A stretch of 64,000 bases of DNA from Austwickia sp. (GTDB lineage Bacteria > Actinomycetota > Actinomycetes > Actinomycetales > Dermatophilaceae). Below, piece after piece: positions 7,893 through 15,021 of this stretch (positions are counted from its first letter, which is position 1; each line of letters opens with the position of its first letter). Both the position numbers and the translations under genes were made by a program. The DNA is taken from contig JADJTI010000004.1 in NCBI GenBank assembly GCA_016711265.1, positions 646,736 through 710,735 on the forward strand, written 5' to 3'. A model generated the notes under the pieces. That model made no database searches and was not told where the DNA came from. It saw only the letters and a list, made by a program, of their open reading frames with translations.

Positions 7893-8606
7893 ATGGACAC
7901 CGAAGTTCGCTATGTCGACGTTGACGGCGAGGTGGTCACCACGTCGTTGCGGCAGCTGGACCTCCAACGTGCCTCCACCGCGCTGCCGGTGCGCCAGCGG
8001 AGGTCGCATGCGCGCCAACGTCACTCCTCGGGCCGGTTCTGGTCGGCGACCACGCGCGGGCACGTGCCCTACGAAAGCCGCTTGGAACTGGATCGGCTGT
8101 GGCTGGCGGACTTCGACCCCGGTGTGCTATGGATCGCCTCACAGCCGATGTGGTTCGTCGGGTTTGACGAGGGGGTCGCGCGTCGGCACGCGCCGGACCT
8201 ACTGCTGACCGACGAGCGGGGGTCCATGACGGTCGTGGACGTCAAACCCGCCCGGTTCGTCAAACGGCCAGAGGTCCAGGCGGTGTTCCGGTGGACCGCC
8301 CGCTTGTGCCAGGCCAAGGGCGTCCGTTACGAGGTGTGGTCCGGCGCAGAGCCGGTCGCGCTGGCGAACATCCGGGCGTTCGCGGTCGCTCGCCGCGGAA
8401 TCGAAGCAGCCGATCTGGCCGCCGCGTCCGCTGCTGGACGAACAGGCATGACCGTTGGTCAGGTCGAGGACCTCCTGACTGCGTCGGGCCACCCTCGTGG
8501 GCGGCTCGCCATAACGGGCCTGCTGTGGCGTGGGGACTGGGCCGTGGACATGACCACACCGGTCGACGGCACGTCAGTCATCAACGTTGAGGGAGCACGA
8601 TCATGA
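7893..8606 (+). CDS. tnsA: TnsA-like transposon endonuclease subunit
   Basis: The 237-residue protein matches the TnsA endonuclease fold that cuts the 5' strands of the transposon ends and makes Tn7-like movement cut-and-paste. Candidate catalytic residues are Glu65 in ESRLELDRL, Asp102 in RHAPDLLL and Asp116/Lys118 in VVDVKPARF. A C-terminal winged-helix region follows (residues ~165-215). The ATG at 7893 is chosen because GAAGGA precedes it by five bases; upstream in-frame codons run through the transposon end. The stop overlaps the tnsB start by four bases. Its tnsB partner is truncated, so this copy cannot act alone. Confidence 0.85.
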   Translation: MDTEVRYVDVDGEVVTTSLRQLDLQRASTALPVRQRRSHARQRHSSGRFWSATTRGHVPYESRLELDRLWLADFDPGVLWIASQPMWFVGFDEGVARRHAPDLLLTDERGSMTVVDVKPARFVKRPEVQAVFRWTARLCQAKGVRYEVWSGAEPVALANIRAFAVARRGIEAADLAAASAAGRTGMTVGQVEDLLTASGHPRGRLAITGLLWRGDWAVDMTTPVDGTSVINVEGARS

Positions 8607-9211
8607 GCCCTGCGGTGGTGGAGCTGCACGTCGGAGGCCGCGTCTGGTTCGAGGGCAGCATGTACCTGGTCCAAGAACTCGGCCCGCAACGGACGACGCT
8701 GACCGCCGATGGCCGCCTTCGCTCGGTCGCCACGGCCGACGTTGTCCGCCACGCCACCCTGTTCTCAGACGACACCGAGACTGACGACCAGATCACCCAG
8801 GGCGAGCCCGTCAACGTCCTACTCTCCGGCCTGACCAAGAGCCAGCGAGCCACGCTCGAGGAGCGGGCCGAGTTGGTGCGGGGCGTACTGAACCCCGATC
8901 CGGAGGACGCGCGGTCCGTGAAGCAACGCTGCGACGAAGCCGCGGCCGAGCACAGTGTGTCCAGCCGCACCGTCCTGCGGTGGATCTCCGGTTACCGCAA
9001 AGCCGGTCTGGCTGGCCTCGCGGACAGTCGGATGCTCAACCGGTACGCCCCATCCGTCGATCCTCGGTGGGACGCGGCGTGCCTGGCGGTACTCGCGGAA
9101 CTGACGCACTTCCACTTTCCAGCTCGAACCACCCGACCACGCCCGAACGCGAGCACGCCGCCCACGCATGAGGCAGGCCTGCCCGCCCTAATGCGCTTGC
9201 CGTCACCGTGA
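8603..9211 (+). pseudogene. tnsB: TnsB-like transposase, truncated after the N-terminal region
   Basis: The 202-residue product has the TnsB/TniA N-terminal region: a beta-rich start (FEGSMYLVQELG), then LTKSQRATLEERAELVRGVL and a helix-turn-helix, EHSVSSRTVLRWISGYRKAGLAGLAD (written here only as landmarks around residues 115-140). Sequence typical of the family ends near VDPRWDAACLAVLAEL (about base 9110), and the last ~35 residues are unrelated and Pro/Arg-rich. Functional relatives are about 600-700 residues with a DDE core, which is missing. The break joins directly to the cadmium module, so a deletion or insertion removed the rest of tnsB, tnsC and tniQ of this second element. Confidence 0.75.
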
Positions 9212-9223
9212 TCAATTCAGTCG

Positions 9224-9243
9224 TTGCTGTATTGTTCAGCGTG
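9224..9243 (+). promoter_or_regulatory. Probable promoter of cmtR, leaderless start
   Basis: A TATTGT hexamer at 9229-9234 lies nine bases before the GTG start, and no ribosome-binding site is present. That spacing fits a leaderless transcript with its -10 box here. Metal-sensing ArsR proteins normally bind over this region to repress their own operon; no clean palindrome is visible. Confidence 0.4.
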
Positions 9244-9602
9244 TGCTGACCGTTGCTTCTCGTCTCGATGTGATGAACCGGTTGGGCCGGGCTCTGGCCG
9301 ACCCCACCCGGTCACGACTTCTTCTGGTGCTGCTCGAGCGGCCGGCCTACCCCGCGGAGCTGGCGAGCGACCTAGGGCTGACGCGCTCTAACGTGTCCAA
9401 CCATCTCGCGTGCCTGCGGGACTGCGGCATCGTGATCGCCGAGCTCGAGGGCCGTCGGACACGTTATGAGATCGCGGACCCACACCTGACGCGCGCGCTG
9501 AACGCACTGGTTGAGGTCACTCTCGCAGTAGACGAGAACGCGCCGTGCCTCGATCCTGCTTGCTCGATTGACGGAGGCTGCACCGCCGAGGCGCGCGCAT
9601 GA
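9243..9602 (+). CDS. cmtR: CmtR-type Cd/Pb-sensing ArsR-family repressor
   Basis: The 119-residue protein follows mycobacterial CmtR closely. RLGRALADPTRSRLL starts the winged helix, LGLTRSNVSNHLACLRDCG carries the recognition helix with two cysteines at residues ~60 and ~64, and further cysteines lie in the C-terminal tail (APCLDPAC). In CmtR, Cys57 and Cys61 with Cys102 of the other subunit bind Cd(II) or Pb(II) and release the operator. The stop overlaps the cadD start by four bases. A GTG start at 9243 aligns with the CmtR N terminus (MLT). The unit is resistance cargo between a truncated tnsB and transposon-end copy C. Confidence 0.9.
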   Translation: MLTVASRLDVMNRLGRALADPTRSRLLLVLLERPAYPAELASDLGLTRSNVSNHLACLRDCGIVIAELEGRRTRYEIADPHLTRALNALVEVTLAVDENAPCLDPACSIDGGCTAEARA

Positions 9603-10198
9603 TCCTGTCCGCGGTCCTGCAGGCGATCGGCCTGTTCATCGCGACCAACATCGACGACATCATCGTGCTCTCGCTGTTCTTCGCCCGTGGTGCGGGACAG
9701 CCCGGGACGACCGCCCGGATCGCCGTGGGCCAGTATCTGGGGTTCGCGGGCATTCTTGGCGCGGCCGTACTCGTCACCGTGGGCGCGGATGCGTTCCTGC
9801 CCCCGGCAGTTATCCCGTACTTCGGACTCATCCCCTTGGCCCTGGGTGTTTGGGCCGCCTGGCAGGCCTGGCGCGGGGACGACGATGATGATGACGACGC
9901 CGAGGTCGCCGGCAAGAACGTCGCGGTCTGGACCGTCGCCGGGGTCACCTTCGCCAACGGCGGGGACAACATCGGCGTCTACGTGCCGGTCTTCCTCAGC
10001 GTGGGACCGGCGGCCGTGGTGGCCTACTGCATCGTGTTCCTCGTGCTTGTCGCGGCCCTTGTGATGCTGGCCAAGTTCGTGGCCACCCGCCCCCCGATCG
10101 CCGAAGTCCTCGAGCGGTGGGAGCACATCCTGTTCCCCATCGTCCTGATCGGCCTGGGCATCGCCATCCTGGTTGGTGGCGGGGCCTTCGGTCTCTGA
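9599..10198 (+). CDS. cadD: CadD-family cadmium resistance transporter
   Basis: The 199-residue membrane protein has about six hydrophobic segments and matches CadD, a cadmium exporter of the LysE superfamily. The signature ATNIDDIIVLSLFF lies at residues ~15-28, and the second-repeat motif FANGGDNIGVYVPVF near residue 120. A cytoplasmic loop near residue 98 contains seven consecutive aspartates, which may bind metal. It is translationally coupled to cmtR (ATGA). Its stop at 10196-10198 directly abuts transposon-end copy C. Cadmium relieving CmtR repression and inducing efflux is the expected circuit. Confidence 0.88.
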   Translation: MILSAVLQAIGLFIATNIDDIIVLSLFFARGAGQPGTTARIAVGQYLGFAGILGAAVLVTVGADAFLPPAVIPYFGLIPLALGVWAAWQAWRGDDDDDDDAEVAGKNVAVWTVAGVTFANGGDNIGVYVPVFLSVGPAAVVAYCIVFLVLVAALVMLAKFVATRPPIAEVLERWEHILFPIVLIGLGIAILVGGGAFGL

Positions 10199-10297
10199 GG
10201 ATTCCGACAAGTTAGTGAGACAGCGCCTCGTCTCACCAACTTGCCGCCCCGCAGGTCAGCGAACCACTCCCCCGGACAGATCACGCGAGAACCTACA
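10199..10297. repeat. Transposon-end sequence, copy C
   Basis: This copy begins at the base after the cadD stop. It holds the clearest inverted pair of 16-bp sites: GACAAGTTAGTGAGAC at 10206-10221, and GTCTCACCAACTTGCC at 10230-10245 in the opposite sense. The site consensus GTCTCAnnnnCnTG links it to the GTCTCA sites at 7809 and 7841. It ends in CACGCGAGAACCTACA. Confidence 0.7.
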
Positions 10298-10425
10298 ACC
10301 ACACCTGGAGATTCCCGGCGCAGGTTGTCCTGGCGTCGAACTACTCACTCGCGTCTCGCTACCGGGAGTCATGTCACGCTGACGTCGCTGCAGCCTCGCT
10401 CGTCGACACCGCCTACCCTGCCAGT

Positions 10426-11020
10426 GTGAGCGCCTCCACCTTGCTGTTGCCCAGTCCGCTCCTGCCGGCGCTGGCCTACGAGCCCCTGGTGCACGCGCTC
10501 CGCGACCTCGGAGCTGAGGCGATGTTGGCACCGGGCGAGGTGCACGACATCGAGGTCTCCACCGAGCTCATCGCGACGTGGAGCGCCCTGGCCACCCCGC
10601 GCCACATCCTCGTCGCACACAGCAACGCCGGATATCTCGCGCCGACCGTCCGATCTCGCTCTCGGGCATCTGGGGTCATCTTCATGGATGCAGCGTTGCC
10701 GCCCGCCGGGTGGTCACGAGTTGATATCGGTGACGTGATCCCTCGCGATCGGTTCGACGAAATCGACCGGCTCTGCCCGCGGTTGCCGCTGCGCTACCTT
10801 GCCGGGCGAGTGACCAGCCCGGCCGGCTGGGCGGACTCAGGCTGTGCTTACCTGGCCTTCGGCCACGTATGCCGCCGAGCAGGCCTTCGCGCGTGCCCAG
10901 AACTGGCCGCTCGACCTTCTCGACGGGGGTCATCTGCACTTCATGCACGACCCTGCGGTCGTCGCCGACCGCCTGCTTGCCCTGGCCACGGCCATCGCCG
11001 CACGAGAGCACATGAGCTGA
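10426..11020 (+). pseudogene. Alpha/beta hydrolase with a frameshift
   Basis: The first ~145 residues read in one frame from a GTG at 10426 (LLLPSPLLPALAYEPLV, then LVAHSNAGYLAP, where the Ser is the likely nucleophile). Around 10860-10870 the sense passes to the next frame, which continues TYAAEQAFARAQNWPLDLLDGGHLHFMHDP to a TGA at 11018-11020. GGHLHFMHDP carries the expected catalytic His. The original frame instead runs into a Pro/Arg-rich tail with no family character. A +1 shift breaks the gene, unless the base is a sequencing error. It lies between transposon-end copies C and D. Confidence 0.7.
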
Positions 11021-11064
11021 GCCCGATAGAGCACCCAAGCCGCTCCGCGGAATCCAAAGGAGAT

Positions 11065-11081
11065 GCATACTAGATGTATGC
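11065..11081 (+). promoter_or_regulatory. Palindrome over the antitoxin start (likely autoregulatory operator)
   Basis: GCATAC and GTATGC form an inverted repeat with a five-base spacer that overlaps the antitoxin ATG at 11078. FitA/VapB antitoxins bind such short palindromes to repress their own operon. AAAGGAG at 11056-11062 is too far from this ATG for a usual ribosome site and too close to the ATG at 11063, so a leaderless start is possible. Confidence 0.5.
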
Positions 11082-11308
11082 CATCTACTCTGCTGCAGAT
11101 CCGTGGGCTCGACCCCAGCACGAGGGACGAGCTCAAGATCCGCGCTGCGCGTCGCGGACAGAGCCTGACGGCATATGTCCGGGATCTGCTCGAGCGGGAG
11201 GCGAGCACGCCCGATCTGGCCGAAGTGCTGGCCCGAGTCGACCGCCGCGCCGGCGGTTCCACGGTCTCCAGCGTCGACCTGATCCGGGCCGATCGCGATG
11301 GTCGGTGA
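11078..11308 (+). CDS. FitA/VapB-type ribbon-helix-helix antitoxin
   Basis: The 76-residue protein begins MPSTLLQIRGLDPSTRDELKIRAARRG, the ribbon-helix-helix DNA-binding motif of FitA-like antitoxins. It ends in a flexible tail (SVDLIRADRDGR) of the type that wraps the toxin active site. It overlaps the following PIN-domain gene by 11 bases. The in-frame ATG at 11063 would add five residues; 11078 is preferred because the ribbon strand starts there. It would neutralise the downstream ribonuclease and repress the pair through the palindrome at its start. Confidence 0.8.
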   Translation: MPSTLLQIRGLDPSTRDELKIRAARRGQSLTAYVRDLLEREASTPDLAEVLARVDRRAGGSTVSSVDLIRADRDGR

Positions 11309-11741
11309 GCCAGCCGCTGAGACCGCGCGCCCGGGCAGCGTGGTGGTCGTCGACGCCTCGGTGATCGTCGACGCACTCACGATGCCAGCCGAGACGGCGC
11401 TACGGGCGGCACTGTCCCAGCACCGACTACACGCGCCGGCACTGCTCGACTACGAGGTGCTCAGCGCGGTGCGCGGTCTGGCCCGAGGCGGCCACATCGA
11501 CGACATCCGCGCTGGCGAAGCCCTGGCGGACTACTCGGACTTGCCGATCCAGAAAGCCACCGCTGACGCCGAGCAGCGTGGCCGGATCTGGGGCCTGCGC
11601 CACAACGTGACCCCCTACGACGCCGCGTATGTTGCACTCGCCGCCCGGCTCGACCGCCCACTGTGGACTCGTGACGCGAAGCTGGTTGACGGTGCAGGGT
11701 CGGCAGCACGGGTCCGACTGGTCCTCCCGTCGAGCCAATAG
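11298..11741 (+). CDS. vapC: VapC/FitB-type PIN-domain ribonuclease toxin
   Basis: The 147-residue PIN domain has the expected acidic residues: Asp in VVVDASVIVD (residue ~19), Glu in LLDYEVLSAV (~52), Asp in TPYDAAYVALA (~102) and Asp in WTRDAKL (~121). These form the metal site of an RNA-cleaving toxin. The gene overlaps its antitoxin, the usual arrangement. The ATG at 11298 adds ~14 residues before the PIN core; an internal GTG is possible. The pair is the last cargo before the island boundary and may help retain the island. Confidence 0.85.
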   Translation: MVGEPAAETARPGSVVVVDASVIVDALTMPAETALRAALSQHRLHAPALLDYEVLSAVRGLARGGHIDDIRAGEALADYSDLPIQKATADAEQRGRIWGLRHNVTPYDAAYVALAARLDRPLWTRDAKLVDGAGSAARVRLVLPSSQ

Positions 11742-11814
11742 CGGCCGTCCCGGCGCTAGCAGGCGCTTTCTCAGCCGCTGCGGGGGTCACGTAGCCGTCC
11801 GCTCGTCGAACTGG

Positions 11815-11901
11815 GACACGTTGACACGACCGGGGTCTCGGTTGCTTGTCCGATCGCAGGTCAGTCAGCTGGAGCGCGGACAAGACGCGCCGGATCCTAC
11901 A
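11815..11901. repeat. Transposon-end sequence, copy D (island boundary)
   Basis: This divergent copy keeps GTCTCGG, CTTGTC, CGCAGGTCAG, GGACAAGACGCGC and the terminal CCTACA in the same order as copies A-C. The final CCTACA (11896-11901) supplies the stop codon (TAG on the minus strand, 11897-11899) of the SCO6745-like gene on the other side. The mobile island therefore ends inside that gene. Confidence 0.55.
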
Positions 11902-12741
11902 ATCCCCCCGCCGAGATCGCGTCGTTGAGATTCAGCCCCATCCGCGACTGAGTGGGGATCTCGTTGCCCGCGACCACCGCGGTCGTGATCGGCAGGAGCG
12001 CCCGAATCAGCTCGTTCACCTCAGTCGCACTCAAGGCGCGGTAGGCCGATTGGGCGAGATCGTCGGTGACATCCTCGACGGCGTGTTTTGCCTGGCGTCC
12101 GGCCGCGGTGAGTGTGCCGTCAGGATCGACAAGACCGCGTTCGCGCAGCTCAGCCACGATTGAGGTCCACTCGGCTGTCCCGAAAGTCCTCGCCTTGGCG
12201 TACACCTCGACGGGCGTGCCGGTCGCGAGCGCATGCAGGACGTGAGCCTGCCGCCCGCCGATCCCAGCCGCCACGAGCGCCGCCACGTGCCCGTCGCCCC
12301 GATGCTCCCGAAGCAAGGTGGCGGCATGCCACAGCCGCTGAAGCGGCTGCTCCGGCTTCGGCAGGGACCGGTTGGCCGCGAACAGTGGGCGGCCCTCCAC
12401 GGGAGCCGTTGCGGCGGGCCGCGAGGCGAGATTGGCGGCGGTCGTGATTATTGACCCATCGACGCCAACGAGCAGCCGTTGCAGCGCGGCGACCGAACCG
12501 GACCGCCGAGCCGACAGCGCCCGTTCAGGGGCCGCGAAATCCCAAGCCGCGGGACAGCTCGGGCGACATGCTCGAAGACGAAGTTGTAGCAGACGGCGTG
12601 CACAATTTCGGCCGAGGCTCGGCCCAATGGTGCGGCCCGACCCGCGAAATAGCCCATCCAGAATCCGCGGTAGCCCGCCTCCTTCAGCGCCGCAAGGGGC
12701 TCGGGTGAGAAGTAGGTGACCGCATGGATCGGCTCCAGCAA
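11897..12741 (-). pseudogene. SCO6745-family protein, frameshifted and 3'-truncated
   Basis: Read on the minus strand, the N-terminal part (LLEPIHAVTYFSPEPLAAL, then GFWMGYFAGRAAPLG) and the C-terminal part (AAWDFAAPERALSAR through WHAATLLREHRGDGHVAAL to LNLNDAISAGGL) match the SCO6745 family but lie in different frames. Near 12548, in VARAVP/AAWDF, one base appears to be missing. The stop codon comes from the transposon end. No ATG is available in frame at the N terminus; a TTG at 12741 is the best candidate. Family members have a helix-turn-helix-like fold of unknown role. The gene is read as chromosomal and as the target interrupted by the island. Confidence 0.7.
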
Positions 12742-12827
12742 GCTCTCCGAGGTCGACGCGGCCGTGGCATGGATCGGCTGGTGACCGACGCTGGGGACAA
12801 CTCTGACGCCGGAGGACCGCTGGAACC

Positions 12828-12863
12828 CATGCTGGCTCCCATGCTGGCTCCCATCCTGGCTCA
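12828..12863 (+). repeat. 12-bp direct repeat, three units
   Basis: CCCATGCTGGCT is repeated three times in tandem, the third unit with one change (CCCATCCTGGCT). It lies between the SCO6745-like gene and the Uma2 gene, about 20 bases before the latter. It has no dyad symmetry, and I see no function. Confidence 0.6.
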
Positions 12864-12883
12864 CCAGGACACGAGGGGGCACC

Positions 12884-13435
12884 ATGGATGCCATGACCGT
12901 CCTGCCGCACGGGCGCGAGTTCACCCGCGATGACCTCGACGCGATGCCCCACGACGGCAACCGCTACGAGCTCATCGACGGGTTGCTCATCGTGACCCCG
13001 GCCCCCGGGTTCCGGCACCAAGTCATCGTCCTGGAGCTCGCCGTCCGGCTCCGTACGGCCTGTCCCGAGGGCCTTCAGGTCGTGACCGCGCCGTTCGACG
13101 TCGCGCTCGGACCGGGAACCGTTCTGCAACCCGACGTCCTGGTCGCGCGACGCGCCGACTTCACCGAGCGGGACCTTCCGGTCGCGCCGCTCCTGGCGGT
13201 GGAGGTCCTCTCCCCCAGCACTCGGCTCTACGACCTCAACCACAAGCGCGCCCGACTCGAACGTGCCGGCTGCACCTCCTACTGGGTCGTCGACCCGGAC
13301 ACCCCCGCCGTGACTGCGTGGACCCTGATCGACGGTGCCTACCAACAGGTCGCCCACGCTGAAGCACACGAGACCTTCGAGACGACGACACCTTTCCCCG
13401 TGAGTCTCCGACCTGCCGACCTCATCGGCTCCTGA
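12884..13435 (+). CDS. Uma2-family endonuclease-like protein
   Basis: The 183-residue protein is a Uma2 family member, a PD-(D/E)XK nuclease fold common in actinobacteria and cyanobacteria. The signature runs from RYELIDGLLIVTPAPGFRHQ (residues ~27-46) through LQPDVLVARR, where the Asp is catalytic, LAVEVLSPSTR with the catalytic Glu, and NHKRARLERAG. GAGGGGG precedes the ATG at 12884 by a normal distance. The biological substrate of Uma2 proteins is not known. It stands alone, with no neighbour that suggests a partner. Confidence 0.88.
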   Translation: MDAMTVLPHGREFTRDDLDAMPHDGNRYELIDGLLIVTPAPGFRHQVIVLELAVRLRTACPEGLQVVTAPFDVALGPGTVLQPDVLVARRADFTERDLPVAPLLAVEVLSPSTRLYDLNHKRARLERAGCTSYWVVDPDTPAVTAWTLIDGAYQQVAHAEAHETFETTTPFPVSLRPADLIGS

Positions 13436-13507
13436 CGGGGGCGCATCCGGCCCCCATCCATGAACCGGGGACCGGGGACCGGGGACCCAGCCTGCTGCCG
13501 TCGAGGG

Positions 13508-14005
13508 TCAGGAGCGGCCTGGATCGAACCCGCCCGCGTCGACCGTGATGACTGGCTGGTGATACACGGGGAAATTCACCGATCGCGCAATGAAACACCT
13601 CTCGGGCACCGTCGAATGGATCTGCAGAGCGATGGCCGGATCGCTGGCCTCGGTGATCATGACCTGCGGCCGCAGGATGACGGACTCGAACTGACCAGCG
13701 CCGGTCTCGTCCTGGGCCATGACACCGTGGGCATGATCCTCATAGGCGGTGACGACGACACCTGCTGCGGCGGCGAGGTTCAAATACCAGAGCATGTGGC
13801 ACTGCGAGAGCGCGGCGACCTGTAGCTGCTCGGGATTCCAGCGCGCCGGGTCGCCACGGAAGGCGGGATCGGCGGTGCCGGGGATGGTCGGCGCCACGCC
13901 GCTGGCCACCTCGTGCTCGCGTCCGTAGGCGCGGTACGCCGAGGTGCCGGTCCCGTGGTTCCCGGTCCACACGACGTCGACGTCGTACTCGTGCCTCGTG
14001 CTCAT
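13508..14005 (-). CDS. OsmC-family peroxide-reducing protein
   Basis: The 165-residue protein has the OsmC/Ohr fold. The first redox Cys lies in LSQCHMLWYL (residue ~88) and the second in PERCFIARSVNFPV (~137). The segment GDPARWNPEQL is typical of the OsmC-like subgroup. Such proteins reduce organic hydroperoxides with thiol cofactors in the cytoplasm. It is a single gene, divergent from the SUKH-NYN gene about 110 bases away. No OhrR regulator is adjacent. Confidence 0.88.
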   Translation of the reverse strand: MSTRHEYDVDVVWTGNHGTGTSAYRAYGREHEVASGVAPTIPGTADPAFRGDPARWNPEQLQVAALSQCHMLWYLNLAAAAGVVVTAYEDHAHGVMAQDETGAGQFESVILRPQVMITEASDPAIALQIHSTVPERCFIARSVNFPVYHQPVITVDAGGFDPGRS

Positions 14006-14113
14006 GGTCGCCCCTCGTGACTCGTGCGCGCGGCTGCCCGGTGCCCTGAGCTTGTCCGATCCTCTGCCTCATCCCTCTGCCTCATCGCAGCACGCGGGAG
14101 GCACCATGGGGAA

Positions 14114-14902
14114 ATGACGGATTGGGAGGCGCTGACGGCCGAACTCTACCTGGGGCCGCCGGCCACCGAGGAACTGCTCAAGCAGGTCCTCGCCGGCATG
14201 CGCGTGCGGCCGCCGGCCGACTACGTGGCCTTCATGCGTCGTACCAACGGCGCCGAGGGACCGGTGGGCGCGCACGGGTATCTCCAGCTCTGGCGTCTAG
14301 AGGAGCTCATCGAGCTCAACCGGGAGTACCAGGTCCAGGAGTTCGCACCGGGGCTGTTCCTGTTCGGATCGGACGGCGGTGGCGAGGCGTACGCGTTCGC
14401 CAGGCCCGCCGAGCATGACCGGGATTGTGGCCCCGTCCAGATCGTCCGGGTGCCGTTCGTTCCCCTCGATATCGCCGAAGCACGCCTCGTCGGGACTTCC
14501 TTCGAGGCCTTCCTGCGCCACCTCGCCCAGCAGCCTGTCCGCTCGGTTCTCGTCGTCGACGCGGCCAACGTCATCGGGTCAGTACCTGATGGCTGGTGGC
14601 ACGATCGGGCGGGCGCCGCGGGAAGGCTGCACGCGGCCCTGACCCGTCGGCAGCCGCCGTACGACCAGGTCGTCCTCGTTCTGGAGGGGCAGGCGCGGTA
14701 CGGCGTCCCGCCCGGCATCGTCGAAGGCGTCACCTGCGTGCACGCCACCGGCGAGGGCGATGACGAGATCGTCGCGCAGTGCCGGATCGCCGCCAACGGC
14801 GGCGCTCAGGTCAGCCTGGCCACGGCTGATCGGGGGCTCATCGCCCGCGTCCACCCCCAAGGGGTGGTCATCATCGGTCCGCGGTCCATCCCCCGATCCT
14901 GA
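14114..14902 (+). CDS. SUKH (SMI1/KNR4) domain fused to a NYN/PIN-like nuclease domain
   Basis: Residues 1-137 form a SUKH domain: PADYVAFMRRTNGAEG, then GYLQLWRLEELIELN and LFLFGSDGGGEAYAF. Residues ~144-262 form a NYN/YacP-like PIN-fold domain with LVVDAANVIGSVPDGWW (Asp149), GEGDDEIVAQ and ATADRGL, which supply the usual acidic metal site. SUKH proteins are best known as immunity proteins or peptide-binding modules; the second domain would cleave RNA. The ATG at 14114 starts just before the SUKH fold. It is monocistronic. The fusion could be a self-contained toxin-antitoxin-like or RNA-processing protein; that is inference. Confidence 0.75.
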   Translation: MTDWEALTAELYLGPPATEELLKQVLAGMRVRPPADYVAFMRRTNGAEGPVGAHGYLQLWRLEELIELNREYQVQEFAPGLFLFGSDGGGEAYAFARPAEHDRDCGPVQIVRVPFVPLDIAEARLVGTSFEAFLRHLAQQPVRSVLVVDAANVIGSVPDGWWHDRAGAAGRLHAALTRRQPPYDQVVLVLEGQARYGVPPGIVEGVTCVHATGEGDDEIVAQCRIAANGGAQVSLATADRGLIARVHPQGVVIIGPRSIPRS

Positions 14903-14998
14903 GGTCGGCTTCCCCGGCGTGAACTCCTCGCGACAGTGGCGACCCCATCGTCTGGCGTGAGCGAGCCGCTCGTTGACCGTCGATATCATGGAGGATAA

Positions 14999-15021
14999 CC
15001 TCAGTTATATGAGAACTGAGG
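14999..15021 (+). promoter_or_regulatory. Perfect palindrome over the MNT antitoxin start
   Basis: CCTCAGTT and AACTGAGG form an 8-bp perfect inverted repeat with a seven-base spacer, overlapping the likely ATG at 15009. The N-terminal helix-turn-helix of the encoded protein makes autorepression at this site likely. Confidence 0.6.

Larger units (their letters stand above)
1..11901. mobile_element. Tn7-like transposon island (composite, left part outside window)
   Basis: The span holds the end of a TnsB-type transposase, a TnsC/TniB ATPase and a TniQ/TnsD-like protein, then cargo blocks, a second tnsA with a truncated tnsB, and more cargo. Four related sequences ending in CCTACA (5661, 7777, 10297, 11901) are read as cargo-side transposon ends, and TGTAGG at 7782 as the opposite end. 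The last end lies inside the 3' end of a SCO6745-like gene, which marks the island boundary. Serial insertion of Tn7-like elements at one attachment site would give this layout; that is inference. The true left boundary lies upstream of the window. Confidence 0.7.

Noticed and set aside
5566..11901. Integron attC sites as the explanation of the repeated end sequence
   Set aside because: The copies lack the RYYYAAC...GTTRRRY layout in the right order and no integrase is present. TGTAGG/CCTACA termini next to tnsA fit a Tn7-like end better.
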